Source: JAVBNF01 sp031551725 (lineage in GTDB: Bacteria > Bacteroidota > Bacteroidia > Bacteroidales > P3). From it: DNA of 64,000 bases. The stretch spans positions 46,981 to 110,980 of the forward strand of contig JAVBNF010000001.1 of the NCBI GenBank assembly GCA_031551725.1, in the 5' to 3' direction. The translations under genes were made by a program, and so were the position numbers. Position 1 is the first letter of the stretch. Every line of letters begins with the position of its first letter. The notes beneath the pieces were generated by a model. That model was not told where the DNA came from, made no database searches, and was given only the letters and a program-made list of their open reading frames with translations. This document shows positions 52,511-61,555 of the stretch, one piece after another.

Positions 52511-53773
52511 ATGAAACGAATAACTCTAATAATATGCTTCGCATTTTGCTTCGTCAAAATGAACGCCCAATTGAGCCTCGACAGCTGTCAGGTTTGGGCG
52601 CGGCAGCAATTTCCGGCAATCAAACAGTTTGATTTGATTGAGAAATCGCGTGAGATGAATGTGTCGAATGCCGCACGTGGATACCTTCCACAATTAAGTA
52701 TTACCGGTATTGGTGGGTATGTGGATGGCTTACCGAGTATTTCGATTCCGATTATGGGACAAGAAATGTCGTTCGAGCCGAGCAAAACCCAACTCATCGG
52801 AATGGCACAACTCAATCAGCCGATTTGGGACGGCGGCTACACGCACGCACAAAAAACAATTGCGAAAGCGAACAGCGAGGTAGAACGCGAAAATCTCGAA
52901 ATACAATTTCAAAATTTGAAAGAGCGCGTGAATCAACTCTTTTTCGGAATTTTGATGATCGACGAGCAAATCCGTTTGTCGGATTTGTTGGACACAAATT
53001 TGAATTTAGCACTCAAACGGGCCGAAATTGCACGTCAAAACGGAGTCGCTTTTCAATCGGATATTGATGCAATTCGTGTTGAAATTCTGAAAGCGCAACA
53101 AAGCAAAATCAAATTGAATGCACAACGAAAAGCCTACGCAGATATGCTTGCGCTAATGATCGGAAAACGTATTGATGCAAATTCGAAATTCGAAATCCCA
53201 AATGATAAATTTGATATTTTAACCGCCGATTTGAAACGCCCGGAACTTGAGCTATTCAAACAACAAAAGGCCTTACTTTCTGCGCAGGAAGATTTAATTC
53301 GCGTGAAATTGATGCCGAAAATCGGATTGATGGGATTTGCTGTCGGAATGTCGCCGGGAATTGATATGTTTTCGAGTAGTTTTAATCATATTTTTGTGGG
53401 CGGACTTAGTGTTTCGTGGAATATCAGCGGTTTGTATACGAATGGAAATGATAAAAATTTAATTAAAACAAACATTTCCAAAGTCGAAAATCAGGAAGAG
53501 ATTTTCCGTTTCAACACGAATTTGCAAATGCAGCAACAACAAAACGACTTGCTGCGTTCGAAACAAATGCTGGAGCAAGATGCCGAAATTGTTCAACTTC
53601 GCAGCAATATCAAGGATGCAAGCGTAACAAAATATGGTAACGGCGCATGCACCATGAACGATTTATTGCGCGACATGAATGCTGAAAATATGGCCAAACA
53701 AGACGCCGCCATTCATCGTATCGAGTATTTAATGAATTTGTATAATTATAAAACAACAATAGGAAGTTATTAA
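52511..53773 (+). CDS. TolC-family outer-membrane efflux protein
   Basis: A 420-residue protein starting at the ATG at 52511, because the signal peptide MKRITLIICFAFCFVKMNAQ begins there; an upstream in-frame ATG lies in the repeat. It has two helical TolC repeats with coiled coils (KTIAKANSEVERENLEIQFQNLKERVNQLFFGILM, and FNTNLQMQQQQNDLLRSKQMLEQDAEIV) and no cysteine-based lipid anchor. It is the exit duct of the adjacent ABC pump. Confidence 0.9.
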   Translation: MKRITLIICFAFCFVKMNAQLSLDSCQVWARQQFPAIKQFDLIEKSREMNVSNAARGYLPQLSITGIGGYVDGLPSISIPIMGQEMSFEPSKTQLIGMAQLNQPIWDGGYTHAQKTIAKANSEVERENLEIQFQNLKERVNQLFFGILMIDEQIRLSDLLDTNLNLALKRAEIARQNGVAFQSDIDAIRVEILKAQQSKIKLNAQRKAYADMLALMIGKRIDANSKFEIPNDKFDILTADLKRPELELFKQQKALLSAQEDLIRVKLMPKIGLMGFAVGMSPGIDMFSSSFNHIFVGGLSVSWNISGLYTNGNDKNLIKTNISKVENQEEIFRFNTNLQMQQQQNDLLRSKQMLEQDAEIVQLRSNIKDASVTKYGNGACTMNDLLRDMNAENMAKQDAAIHRIEYLMNLYNYKTTIGSY

Positions 53774-53869
53774 AATTCAGAAGGTTCAAGAAGTTCAGAA
53801 AACAAATCATCCGAACTTTCCAAACCATCTAAACCTTTCTAAACTTTCTGAACCGTTTAAACAAAAAAT
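53774..53869. repeat. AAGTTCAGAAGGTTC inverted repeat between tolC and hlyD
   Basis: Left arm units TTCAGAAGGTTCAAGAAG and right arm units AAACCTTTCTAAACTTTCTG are inverse to one another and may form a hairpin. The element occupies the entire spacer. Similar to the AAGTTTGAG element at 18992-19058. Confidence 0.7.
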
Positions 53870-54763
53870 ATGAAAACAAAACTCTTTTTAGGATTGATAG
53901 CTTTAGCCCTTGTGGGCTGTAAAAACGGCAATTCCGACTATGATGCTTCGGGAACTTTCGAAGCAACGGAAATCATTATTTCGTCGGAAGTTTCGGGAAC
54001 AATTTTGTCTTTTGATGTTGAAGAAGGTGCGGAATTAAAGGCCGGAACGGTAGTGGGAATGATCGACAGCACACAGCTTTATTTGAAAAAAATGCAGTTA
54101 ATGTATGGCGAAAAAGCTCTGAAATCGAGCCGTCCGGATGTGAATAAACAATTGGAATCGACCAAAGAAGAAATTGTACGTTTAAAACGTGAAAAAACAC
54201 GAGTTGAAAATCTTTTCAAGGGCGACGCAGCCACGCAGCAGCAGGTGGACGATGTGAATACGCAATTGAAAGTTGCGCAAGCGCGTTTGTCTGCATTGCA
54301 AAATTCGTTGCAAACCAATATCGGAAATCTCGACCAACAAACGGCAGCAACACAGGTACAGATTGCGCAAATTGAAGATCAATTAAACAAATGTAAAATC
54401 ACAAATCCGATTGATGGAACAGTGCTGAAAAAATATGCCGAAGTTTTCGAAATGGCCACTCCTGCAAGGCCTTTGTACAAGATTGCCGATATGCAGCATA
54501 TTTATCTGCATGCTTATGCAAGTTTTGAGCGTTTGGCAAATGTAAAAATCGGTCAAGAAGTCACTGTTTACGCGGATTTCGGAAAAGATGGTTTGAAGCC
54601 GTACAAAGGAAAAATCACATGGATTTCCGATAAATCGGAATTCACACCGAAAACCGTGCAAACGCCCGATGAACGCGCCAATTTGGTATATGCAATAAAA
54701 ATTGCCGTGGAAAACGACGGCTATTTGAAAATCGGCATGTATGGACAAACGAAGTTCAATTAG
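53870..54763 (+). CDS. HlyD-family periplasmic adaptor (membrane-fusion) lipoprotein
   Basis: A 297-residue protein with a lipobox LALVGCKNG (cysteine 17), so probably lipid-anchored. A lipoyl-like half (IISSEVSGTILSFDVEEGAELKAGTVVGMIDS), a coiled coil (about 75-155, REKTRVENLFKGDAATQQQVDDVNTQLKVAQARLSALQ) and a barrel half (ITNPIDGTVLKKYAEVFEMATPARPLYKIADM) follow in the usual order. It links the inner-membrane ABC-2 permeases with the TolC protein. A short AATTAAGAATTAGGA repeat fills the spacer behind it. Confidence 0.92.
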   Translation: MKTKLFLGLIALALVGCKNGNSDYDASGTFEATEIIISSEVSGTILSFDVEEGAELKAGTVVGMIDSTQLYLKKMQLMYGEKALKSSRPDVNKQLESTKEEIVRLKREKTRVENLFKGDAATQQQVDDVNTQLKVAQARLSALQNSLQTNIGNLDQQTAATQVQIAQIEDQLNKCKITNPIDGTVLKKYAEVFEMATPARPLYKIADMQHIYLHAYASFERLANVKIGQEVTVYADFGKDGLKPYKGKITWISDKSEFTPKTVQTPDERANLVYAIKIAVENDGYLKIGMYGQTKFN

Positions 54764-54786
54764 GAATTAAAAATTAAGAATTAGGA

Positions 54787-55671
54787 ATGCTTTCGGATTC
54801 AGACAATATTGTTATTTGCCAATCGCTAAACAAAAAATATGAAACGATTGAAGCATTAAAAGACGTAAGTTTTGAGGTGCAGAAAGGAGAAATCTTTGGT
54901 TTGATTGGCCCTGATGGGGCAGGGAAAACATCATTGTTCCGTATTTTGACAACTTTGCTTTTGCCGGATTCCGGAACCGCAAGTGTGATGGGCCTGGATG
55001 TGGTGAAAGATTATAAAGAAATCCGCAAAAATGTGGGTTATATGCCCGGCCGGTTTTCGCTTTATCAGGATCTTTCGGTTGAAGAAAATCTGAATTTGTT
55101 TGCCCGCGTTTTCAACACAAGCATTCAAGAAAATTATCATTTAATTGAAGATATTTACACACAAATCGAACCATTTAAAAAACGCCGTGCGGGCAAGCTC
55201 TCCGGCGGAATGAAACAAAAGTTGGCTTTGTGTTGTGCACTTATTCACAAACCCGAAATTCTTTTTCTGGATGAACCGACAACAGGCGTAGATCCTGTTT
55301 CGCGAAAAGAGTTTTGGGGAATGCTGAAAAAGCTGCAATGCCAAGGACTAACGGTGATTGTGTCGACACCTTACATGGATGAAGCCAAACTTTGCGACCG
55401 CATTGCTTTTATCCATAAAGGTGAAATCTTAAAAATTGATACGCCGGATGGTTTAATAAAAAGTTTTTCGAAAAAACTATTTTTCGTCGAGCCTCAAGAC
55501 TCGTACAATGCCTTGCTGACATTGAGAAAAGAAGAAAATGTGGATTCGGTTTTCGCGTTCGGCGACCGTTTGCACGTGACATTAAAAGATGAAACTAAAA
55601 AAATAAATTTTTGCGATTTGCAGGAGATCGAACCAGGAATTGAAGATTGTTTTATACAGTTGATACGATAA
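54787..55671 (+). CDS. ABC transporter ATP-binding protein 1
   Basis: A 294-residue ATPase: Walker A GPDGAGKTS (about 39-47), ABC signature LSGGMKQKLAL, Walker B ILFLDEPTTGVDP, and a C-terminal extension of about 70 residues (DTPDGLIKSFSKKLFFVEPQ). It resembles the N-terminal half of YbhF-type multidrug ATPases; here the two halves are separate genes. Confidence 0.93.
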   Translation: MLSDSDNIVICQSLNKKYETIEALKDVSFEVQKGEIFGLIGPDGAGKTSLFRILTTLLLPDSGTASVMGLDVVKDYKEIRKNVGYMPGRFSLYQDLSVEENLNLFARVFNTSIQENYHLIEDIYTQIEPFKKRRAGKLSGGMKQKLALCCALIHKPEILFLDEPTTGVDPVSRKEFWGMLKKLQCQGLTVIVSTPYMDEAKLCDRIAFIHKGEILKIDTPDGLIKSFSKKLFFVEPQDSYNALLTLRKEENVDSVFAFGDRLHVTLKDETKKINFCDLQEIEPGIEDCFIQLIR

Positions 55672-55673
55672 TT

Positions 55674-55759
55674 GAACGAGGTGGCCACGCGCCTTCGAAT
55701 TAAGATGACAACGAACTATTGACGAGGTGGCCACGCGCCTTCGGCGCTGGCCATGACAA
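55674..55759. repeat. GACGAG-TGGCCACGC hairpin repeats, copies B and C
   Basis: Two adjacent units occupy the spacer between the ATPase genes. Copy C (55721-55759) has the nested hairpin TGGCCA c GCGCC TTC GGCGC t TGGCCA-like; copy B (55674-55711) keeps the GACGAGGTGGCCACGCGCCTTCG left part but its right part is degenerate. Copy A is at 52465-52497. Confidence 0.8.
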
Positions 55760-55770
55760 GTGTAAAAAAG

Positions 55771-56511
55771 ATGGATATAAATATAAAAGTTGAAAATTTA
55801 ACAAAGAAATTCGGCAGTTTCACGGCCGTCGATCACATCACTTTTGAGGTGTCGAAAGGTGAAATTTTCGGATTTTTAGGCGCCAACGGAGCCGGAAAAA
55901 CAACGGCCATGCGGATGCTGTGCGGATTGAGCAAACCCACGTCCGGTAAAGGTTTTGTGGCCGGATTTGATATTGAAAAACAAGCCGAAAAAGTAAAGAA
56001 AAACATCGGCTATATGAGCCAAAAATTTTCGCTTTATGAAGATCTGAAAGTTTGGGAAAATATCCGCTTGTTCGGCGGTATTTACGGACTTCCGGAAAAA
56101 ATAATCAACGAAAAAACGGAAGATTTGTTGACTCGCCTTGATTTTACAGCTGAAAGAAATACGTTGGTGAAAGAACTTCCGTTGGGATGGAAACAGAAAT
56201 TGTCGTTTTCGGTGGCTATTTTCCATGATCCGAAAATTGTTTTTCTGGACGAACCCACAGGCGGCGTAGATCCTGTAACACGCCGGCAGTTTTGGGAACA
56301 AATTTACGAAGCTGCCGGCCACGGAATTACGGTTTTCGTAACAACGCATTACATGGATGAAGCAGAATATTGCAACCGCGTTTCGATCATGGTGGACGGA
56401 AAAATTGAAGCATTAGACACTCCAAAAATGTTAAAAACAATCTATCAAACCGAAACCATGGAAGGCGTTTTTCATCAATTGGCACGCAAAGCAAAAAGAA
56501 GCGACGACTAA
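55771..56511 (+). CDS. ABC transporter ATP-binding protein 2
   Basis: A 246-residue ATPase starting at ATG 55771 (MDINIKVENLTKKFG); an earlier in-frame ATG at 55753 lies inside the repeat. Walker A GANGAGKTT and Walker B IVFLDEPTGGVDP are intact, but the ABC signature is replaced by LPLGWKQKLSF, as in the C-terminal half of YbhF-type proteins. It pairs with the first ATPase in an asymmetric pump. Confidence 0.93.
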   Translation: MDINIKVENLTKKFGSFTAVDHITFEVSKGEIFGFLGANGAGKTTAMRMLCGLSKPTSGKGFVAGFDIEKQAEKVKKNIGYMSQKFSLYEDLKVWENIRLFGGIYGLPEKIINEKTEDLLTRLDFTAERNTLVKELPLGWKQKLSFSVAIFHDPKIVFLDEPTGGVDPVTRRQFWEQIYEAAGHGITVFVTTHYMDEAEYCNRVSIMVDGKIEALDTPKMLKTIYQTETMEGVFHQLARKAKRSDD

Positions 56512-56512
56512 A

Positions 56513-57616
56513 ATGAAACAATTTATTTCATTCATAAAAAAAGAATTTCTTCACATTGTCCGCGACCGGCGGACGATGTTGATTTTGCTGGGAATGCCGA
56601 TTGTGCAAATTCTGCTGTTCGGTTTTGCGCTCACAACAGAGGTAAAAAACAGTAAAATCGCCGTTTTAGATCCATCGAAAGATGAAGTAACACGTGCCAT
56701 TTTACAACGTTTAGAGAGTAGCGGATATTTCGATATTTCGGAATATTTAAATACTCCGGCAGAAATCGACAAAGCGTTTCAAGGTGGAAATATTGATATG
56801 ATTGTTTCTTTTAGTCCGGATTTTGGCAATCAATTGCATCACGAAGGCACTGCGCAATTGCAGTTAATTGCCGATGCTTCCGACCCAAATACCGCACAAA
56901 CACTGGTCGGATACGCAAACAACATTGTTCTTCAATATCAACAAGAGCAAATGGAAAACATGCAGATTCCGTTTGTGATTCATCCGGACGTGAAAATGCT
57001 TTACAATCCGCAATTGAAAGGCGCTTACAATTTTGTGCCGGGTGTGATGGGCTTGGTGTTAATGTTGATTTGTGCAATGATGACATCGATTTCCATTGTG
57101 CGCGAAAAAGAAATTGGAACCATGGAAGTACTCTTGGTTTCGCCCATGCGGCCCATTTTTATTATTTTGGCAAAAGTAGTCCCCTATTTCGTTTTGTCGT
57201 GCGTAAACGTTGCAACAATCCTATTGTTAGCGGTTTTTGTACTCGATGTCCCCATTGCCGGAAGTTTAATTGCACTGCTTTTTGCGTCGCTAATTTTTAT
57301 TTTAGTTGCACTGGCATTGGGTTTGATGATTTCGAATTTCGCCCAAAACCAAATAACAGCCATGCTTTTTTCCGGAATGGTGTTGATGATGCCAACCATG
57401 ATTTTATCGGGAATGATTTTTCCGATTGAAAGCATGCCGTTGATTTTACAGTGGTTTTCGCACATTGTGCCGGCCCGCTGGTATATTTCGGCGGTGAAGA
57501 AAATCATGATTCAAGGTGTGCCCATCCTTTATGCAAGTAAAGAATTGCTGATTATGCTCGGCATGATTGCGGTATTGCTAATGGCAAGTTTGAAAAAATT
57601 TAAAGTCAGATTGTAA
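56513..57616 (+). CDS. ABC-2 type permease 1 (YbhS/YbhR-like)
   Basis: A 367-residue inner-membrane protein: one N-terminal helix, a large periplasmic domain (about 45-175), then five or six helices ending at ...LKKFKVRL. The ABC-2 signature region shows SIVREKEIGTMEVLLVSPMRPIFIILAKVVPYF. It is followed directly by permease 2, whose ATG shares a base with its stop (TAATG). Confidence 0.92.
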   Translation: MKQFISFIKKEFLHIVRDRRTMLILLGMPIVQILLFGFALTTEVKNSKIAVLDPSKDEVTRAILQRLESSGYFDISEYLNTPAEIDKAFQGGNIDMIVSFSPDFGNQLHHEGTAQLQLIADASDPNTAQTLVGYANNIVLQYQQEQMENMQIPFVIHPDVKMLYNPQLKGAYNFVPGVMGLVLMLICAMMTSISIVREKEIGTMEVLLVSPMRPIFIILAKVVPYFVLSCVNVATILLLAVFVLDVPIAGSLIALLFASLIFILVALALGLMISNFAQNQITAMLFSGMVLMMPTMILSGMIFPIESMPLILQWFSHIVPARWYISAVKKIMIQGVPILYASKELLIMLGMIAVLLMASLKKFKVRL

Positions 57617-58728
57617 TGTTAAAATATCTAATAGAAAAAGAATTCAAACAACTTCTTCGGGATCCGTTTATTCCGAAGCTGATCATCATCTTTCCGGTAT
57701 TGATTATGCTTATTTTACCGTGGGCGGCCACGATGGATGTGAAACGCATCAAGATTTGTGTGGTTGATAATGATCACAGTTCATACTCTCGCCGCCTAAT
57801 TCAGAAAATTACGGCATCGGAATATTTTCAATTGGAAGAAACCGCAAATACGTACGCGGAAGGTATTATTTCCATAGAAAAAAATCATGCAGACGTTGTT
57901 TTCGAAATCAAATCCGGTTTTGAAAGCGATTTGATACGCGAAGGCACAGCAAATGTTTTCATCGCGGCAAACGCAGTAAACGGCATTAAAGGCGGTCTTG
58001 GTGCAACGTATTTATCGGGCATTATTCTGGATTTTTCGAACAATTTGCGTATGGAACAAGGAAACATGCAAGGCACAGCAAGTATTTCGCAAATTGACCT
58101 CCGTTCGCAATATTTCTATAATCCGCATTTGGAATACCGTTATTTTATGATTCCGGCGCTGATGGTTATTTTGTTGACGCTGCTTTGCGGATTTCTGCCG
58201 GCATTGAACATCGTCAAAGAAAAAGAAAACGGAACGATTGAACAAATTAATGTGACGCCGGTTAGCAAGCTCATGTTTATTTTAGGAAAATTAATTCCGC
58301 ATTGGATTATCGGATTTATGGCTTTAAGCATTGCTTTTATCATTTCTGCTTTGGTTTACGGGCTGAACCCCGCAGGAAGTTTGCTCACGTTATACATGGG
58401 CGCCATGCTGTTTGTTTTGGTACTTTCGGGCGTCGGCATTGTTGTTTCAAACTATTCCGACACCATGCAGCAAGCCATGTTCGTTATCTTTTTCTTTATT
58501 TTGATTTTAATCTTAATTAGCGGACTCTTCACTCCTATCAGCAGTATGCCGAATTGGGGACAATGGCTTGCCGCCATTAATCCGCTAACATATTTTATCC
58601 GCATTATGCGTTTGGTTTTCCTTAAAGGAAGCGGGATTATCGAATTATATAAACCAATGTTAACCCTTTTTGGTTTTGCCGTTTTCTTTAATTTATGGGC
58701 GATCTATAGCTATCGCAAGGCCAATTAA
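57616..58728 (+). CDS. ABC-2 type permease 2 (YbhR/YbhS-like)
   Basis: A 370-residue protein of the same layout as permease 1: N-terminal helix, periplasmic domain, and a C-terminal helix bundle with NIVKEKENGTIEQINVTPVSKLMFILGKLIPHWI. Permeases 1 and 2 form the heterodimeric membrane channel with the two ATPases. It is the last gene of the operon. Confidence 0.92.
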   Translation: MLKYLIEKEFKQLLRDPFIPKLIIIFPVLIMLILPWAATMDVKRIKICVVDNDHSSYSRRLIQKITASEYFQLEETANTYAEGIISIEKNHADVVFEIKSGFESDLIREGTANVFIAANAVNGIKGGLGATYLSGIILDFSNNLRMEQGNMQGTASISQIDLRSQYFYNPHLEYRYFMIPALMVILLTLLCGFLPALNIVKEKENGTIEQINVTPVSKLMFILGKLIPHWIIGFMALSIAFIISALVYGLNPAGSLLTLYMGAMLFVLVLSGVGIVVSNYSDTMQQAMFVIFFFILILILISGLFTPISSMPNWGQWLAAINPLTYFIRIMRLVFLKGSGIIELYKPMLTLFGFAVFFNLWAIYSYRKAN

Positions 58729-58896
58729 TTTCTTAATAAATTCTAACAAAAACTTAACGATTTCTAACAAGTATTGATTTACAAATTTTTAACACCTTTC
58801 AAATGTTAAACTTTGTTAAATCTTCTTTTAGAGGCTTTTACAGCACATCCCTTTTCTCTAATTTTACATCCGATTGTCAAATGAACCTTAACATTT

Positions 58897-59541
58897 ATGC
58901 AAACGGAAGTAATTACATTAGAACAAACTTCGGACAAAGAATTAGTTCGCGATTTTCAAAACGGAGATACTCCGAAAATGGAAGTGCTTATCCGACGTTA
59001 TCAGCAAAAGGTTTTTAATCAAATTGTGAAATCCAGAATCCCTCATTCAGACATCAATGATGTTTTTCAAAATACCTTCATGAAGGCCATTGAACACTTG
59101 CGAGAGCGGAATTATGAAGAAAAAGACATGTTTGAACAATGGATTTACAGACTGGCTCAAAATGAAATTAAGACTTTTCATCGAAAAAGAAGCCGTTTTT
59201 ACAACCCTCTCTTTTCACAATCTCTAAATTATGAAAAAGAATATGTCGAACTTTGGGAAGTTGATGTTTTAAGTGAATCCATTGATCATGCAATGATTTG
59301 TATTGAAACTCTTCCGGATAAGCAAAAGGAAGTAGTTATGAAGCATCTTATACAAGGAGCCACTTTTCAAGAATTGGCCGAAAACCTTGATTGCAGCCTC
59401 AGCACCATTATCAGTCGTTACAGAAACGGCATTTTTCGGGTGCGCGAGCTTTTTCAAGAGAACATGCTGCTCCCAAACGAATTGAGAACACAAAAAAGAT
59501 GCAGAAAAACTTTACTAAAAAAATACAGAAAGAATAAATAA
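58897..59541 (+). CDS. ECF-type RNA polymerase sigma factor
   Basis: A 214-residue sigma-70-like protein. Region 2 is LVRDFQNGDTPKMEVLIRRYQQKVFNQIVKSRIPHSDINDVFQNTFMKAIEHL (about 16-68) and region 4 is PDKQKEVVMKHLIQGATFQELAENLDCSLSTIISRYRNGIFRVREL. The basic C-terminus (RTQKRCRKTLLKKYRKNK) is unusual. No anti-sigma gene is adjacent; the next gene is Ppx/GppA, 34 bases away. Confidence 0.88.
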   Translation: MQTEVITLEQTSDKELVRDFQNGDTPKMEVLIRRYQQKVFNQIVKSRIPHSDINDVFQNTFMKAIEHLRERNYEEKDMFEQWIYRLAQNEIKTFHRKRSRFYNPLFSQSLNYEKEYVELWEVDVLSESIDHAMICIETLPDKQKEVVMKHLIQGATFQELAENLDCSLSTIISRYRNGIFRVRELFQENMLLPNELRTQKRCRKTLLKKYRKNK

Positions 59542-59546
59542 AATCG

Positions 59547-59554
59547 TATCTTTG
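59547..59554 (+). promoter_or_regulatory. -7 element upstream of ppx
   Basis: TATCTTTG, a perfect TAnnTTTG match, 21 bases before the ppx ATG. No clear -33 TTTG; the gene may also be read with the sigma factor gene. Confidence 0.4.
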
Positions 59555-59575
59555 CGATGAATTAATTTTACCGAC

Positions 59576-60463
59576 ATGACTTTCGCCTCTATCGACATCG
59601 GTTCAACAGCTGTTAAATTCCTTATTGCAAGCGTTTTTGAAAACGAAAAAGGAAAAGTAGAAATGACGAAAAATACATTTATCCGTATTCCGCTCCGTTT
59701 AGGAACCGACGTATTTTCGCAAGGCTCTATTTCCGAGGAACGTATTGGAAACCTCATTCGCGTTCTATCGGCTTTCAACACTATTATTGATTTTGGAGAT
59801 GTTGTCACTTACGATATATGTGCCACTTCTGCCATGCGCGAAGCAAAAAATTCGAAAGAAATTGTAAGCCGTGTAGAAAAAGAGACAGGTATGAAAATCC
59901 GCGTTATCAGCGGTGATGAAGAGGCTTCGATTATTCGCGGCGGCGTATTTTCGCTAAAAGATGAGAAAAATCAAAACGAAATGTTTATAGATGTCGGCGG
60001 CGGAAGTACCGAAATTTCTATCAGCTGCAACGGCAGGGTGATGAATTCGCATTCTTTTCCCGTTGGCACTGTTCGTCTTTTACAAAATTCCGTTCATAAA
60101 GACACCTGGGAAGAACTGGATATGTGGTTGTCCGACCATTTAAAAGGTATTGAAAATTTCGAATGTATCGGCTCCGGTGGAAATATCAGTAAACTTGTCA
60201 AACGCTTCGGCGATCCGTTCAGCCAAACAATGTCGTACAAAGAATTGCAGGCAGCACACAAAGAATTGCTTTCGCTAACGATAACAGAACGCATACAAAA
60301 ATATCGTTTAAGTTCTGATCGTGCAGATGTAATTGTCCCTGCAGCAGAAGTTTATCTGCACATCATGAAACACATAAATGCGAAACAGATTTTTGCCCCA
60401 AAATTCGGTTTGGTTGACGGTTTAATTTATCAATTATATCAAGATAGAAAGCTATCTATATAA
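59576..60463 (+). CDS. Ppx/GppA phosphatase family protein
   Basis: A 295-residue protein with the actin-fold motifs FASIDIGSTAVKFLIA (residues 2-17), CATSAMREAKN, and MFIDVGGGSTEISI (near 139), typical of the N-terminal half of exopolyphosphatase/guanosine pentaphosphatase. It lacks the C-terminal HD domain of longer family members. Its substrate may be polyphosphate or pppGpp. The gene end overlaps convergent dinB by 12 bases. Confidence 0.92.
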   Translation: MTFASIDIGSTAVKFLIASVFENEKGKVEMTKNTFIRIPLRLGTDVFSQGSISEERIGNLIRVLSAFNTIIDFGDVVTYDICATSAMREAKNSKEIVSRVEKETGMKIRVISGDEEASIIRGGVFSLKDEKNQNEMFIDVGGGSTEISISCNGRVMNSHSFPVGTVRLLQNSVHKDTWEELDMWLSDHLKGIENFECIGSGGNISKLVKRFGDPFSQTMSYKELQAAHKELLSLTITERIQKYRLSSDRADVIVPAAEVYLHIMKHINAKQIFAPKFGLVDGLIYQLYQDRKLSI

Positions 60464-61552
60464 AAAATCTGTCCGCAACTTCATCCCTTCAAAAGGGATC
60501 TTCATCTGAATGTATCTGGGCGGAATCAAATCCTCGGCATTACTGGTTCCAAGTCCAAGTAAACGAACGCTTTGATTTGCTAAATCGGTTTGAAATAATA
60601 ATTCTTTTGCGGTTTCAAAAAGAATTTGAAAATCCTTTACCGGCTCCGGAAGCGTACGGCTTCGGGTGATTATTTTAAAATCGGAAAATTTAATTTTCAA
60701 CGTCACGGTACGCCCGAAAAACTCGTCTTTCCCCATCCGTCTCAATACTTCTTTTGCGAGATGATCAAGGATTTCCGATAATTCTGTTTTATCACTTTTG
60801 TCTTCCAAAAACGTAGTTTCGGAACTAACTGATTTCGTAATTCGATTGGGCTCAACAGCGCGATTGTCTACGCCGCGCACAATATGGTAGTAATAACCGC
60901 CGACTTTTCCAAACCACTTAATCATATTTTCTTCCGGAATTTTTTTCAAATCGGCACCTGTAAAAATGCCCATTAAATGCATGCGTTCGGCTGTTTTCTT
61001 ACCAATTCCGTGAAATTTTTCAATTTGTAATTCTTCAATAAATTTCTCGGCATCTTGCGGTAGAATTGTAAAAAATCCGTTCGGTTTTTTATAGTCGGAA
61101 GCAATTTTTGCAAGGAATTTATTGTAAGAAATGCCTGCAGATGCTGTCAATCCGGTATCCTGGAAAATACGCTGTTGTATATCCTTCGCAATGCGCATCG
61201 CGGAAGCAATATTTTTTTTATTTTCAGTTACAGCCAAATAAGCCTCATCCAAAGAAAGCGGCTCTACCAAATCGGTATATTCGAAAAAAATATCGCGAAT
61301 TTGTTGAGAAACCTCAGCATATACGCGAAAGCGCGGCAATACAAAAATCAAATCGGCACACTTCCGTTTTGCCGTTACCGACGGCATCGCCGAATGAATT
61401 CCATATTTACGAGCTTCGTAACTTGCAGCAGCAACTACGCCACGGGCTTCGGAATAGCCCACAGCAAGCGGTTTCCCACGATAAACAGGATTGTCGCGCT
61501 GCTCAATAGACGCATAAAATGCATCCATATCGATATGTATAATTTTTCTCAA
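60452..61552 (-). CDS. dinB: DNA polymerase IV (Y-family)
   Basis: A translesion polymerase, 366 residues. The start is taken as TTG at 61552, since RKIIHIDMDAFYASIEQRD follows directly and no ATG is available except M9 within the motif. Catalytic acidic residues are in DMDAFYAS (8-15) and SLDEAYLAVTE (about 98), with the steric-gate region PSVTAKRKC and SYNKFLAKIASDYKKPNG present. It follows the NADH dehydrogenase stop by 3 bases, so a shared transcript is likely. A beta-clamp-binding-like C-terminal end is not obvious. Confidence 0.93.
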   Translation of the reverse strand: MRKIIHIDMDAFYASIEQRDNPVYRGKPLAVGYSEARGVVAAASYEARKYGIHSAMPSVTAKRKCADLIFVLPRFRVYAEVSQQIRDIFFEYTDLVEPLSLDEAYLAVTENKKNIASAMRIAKDIQQRIFQDTGLTASAGISYNKFLAKIASDYKKPNGFFTILPQDAEKFIEELQIEKFHGIGKKTAERMHLMGIFTGADLKKIPEENMIKWFGKVGGYYYHIVRGVDNRAVEPNRITKSVSSETTFLEDKSDKTELSEILDHLAKEVLRRMGKDEFFGRTVTLKIKFSDFKIITRSRTLPEPVKDFQILFETAKELLFQTDLANQSVRLLGLGTSNAEDLIPPRYIQMKIPFEGMKLRTDFLYR

Positions 61553-61555
61553 ATG

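Noticed and set aside
55674..55759. Possible small gene in the ATPase 1 to ATPase 2 spacer
   Set aside because: The spacer consists of two hairpin repeat units, and no frame with a plausible start is seen.
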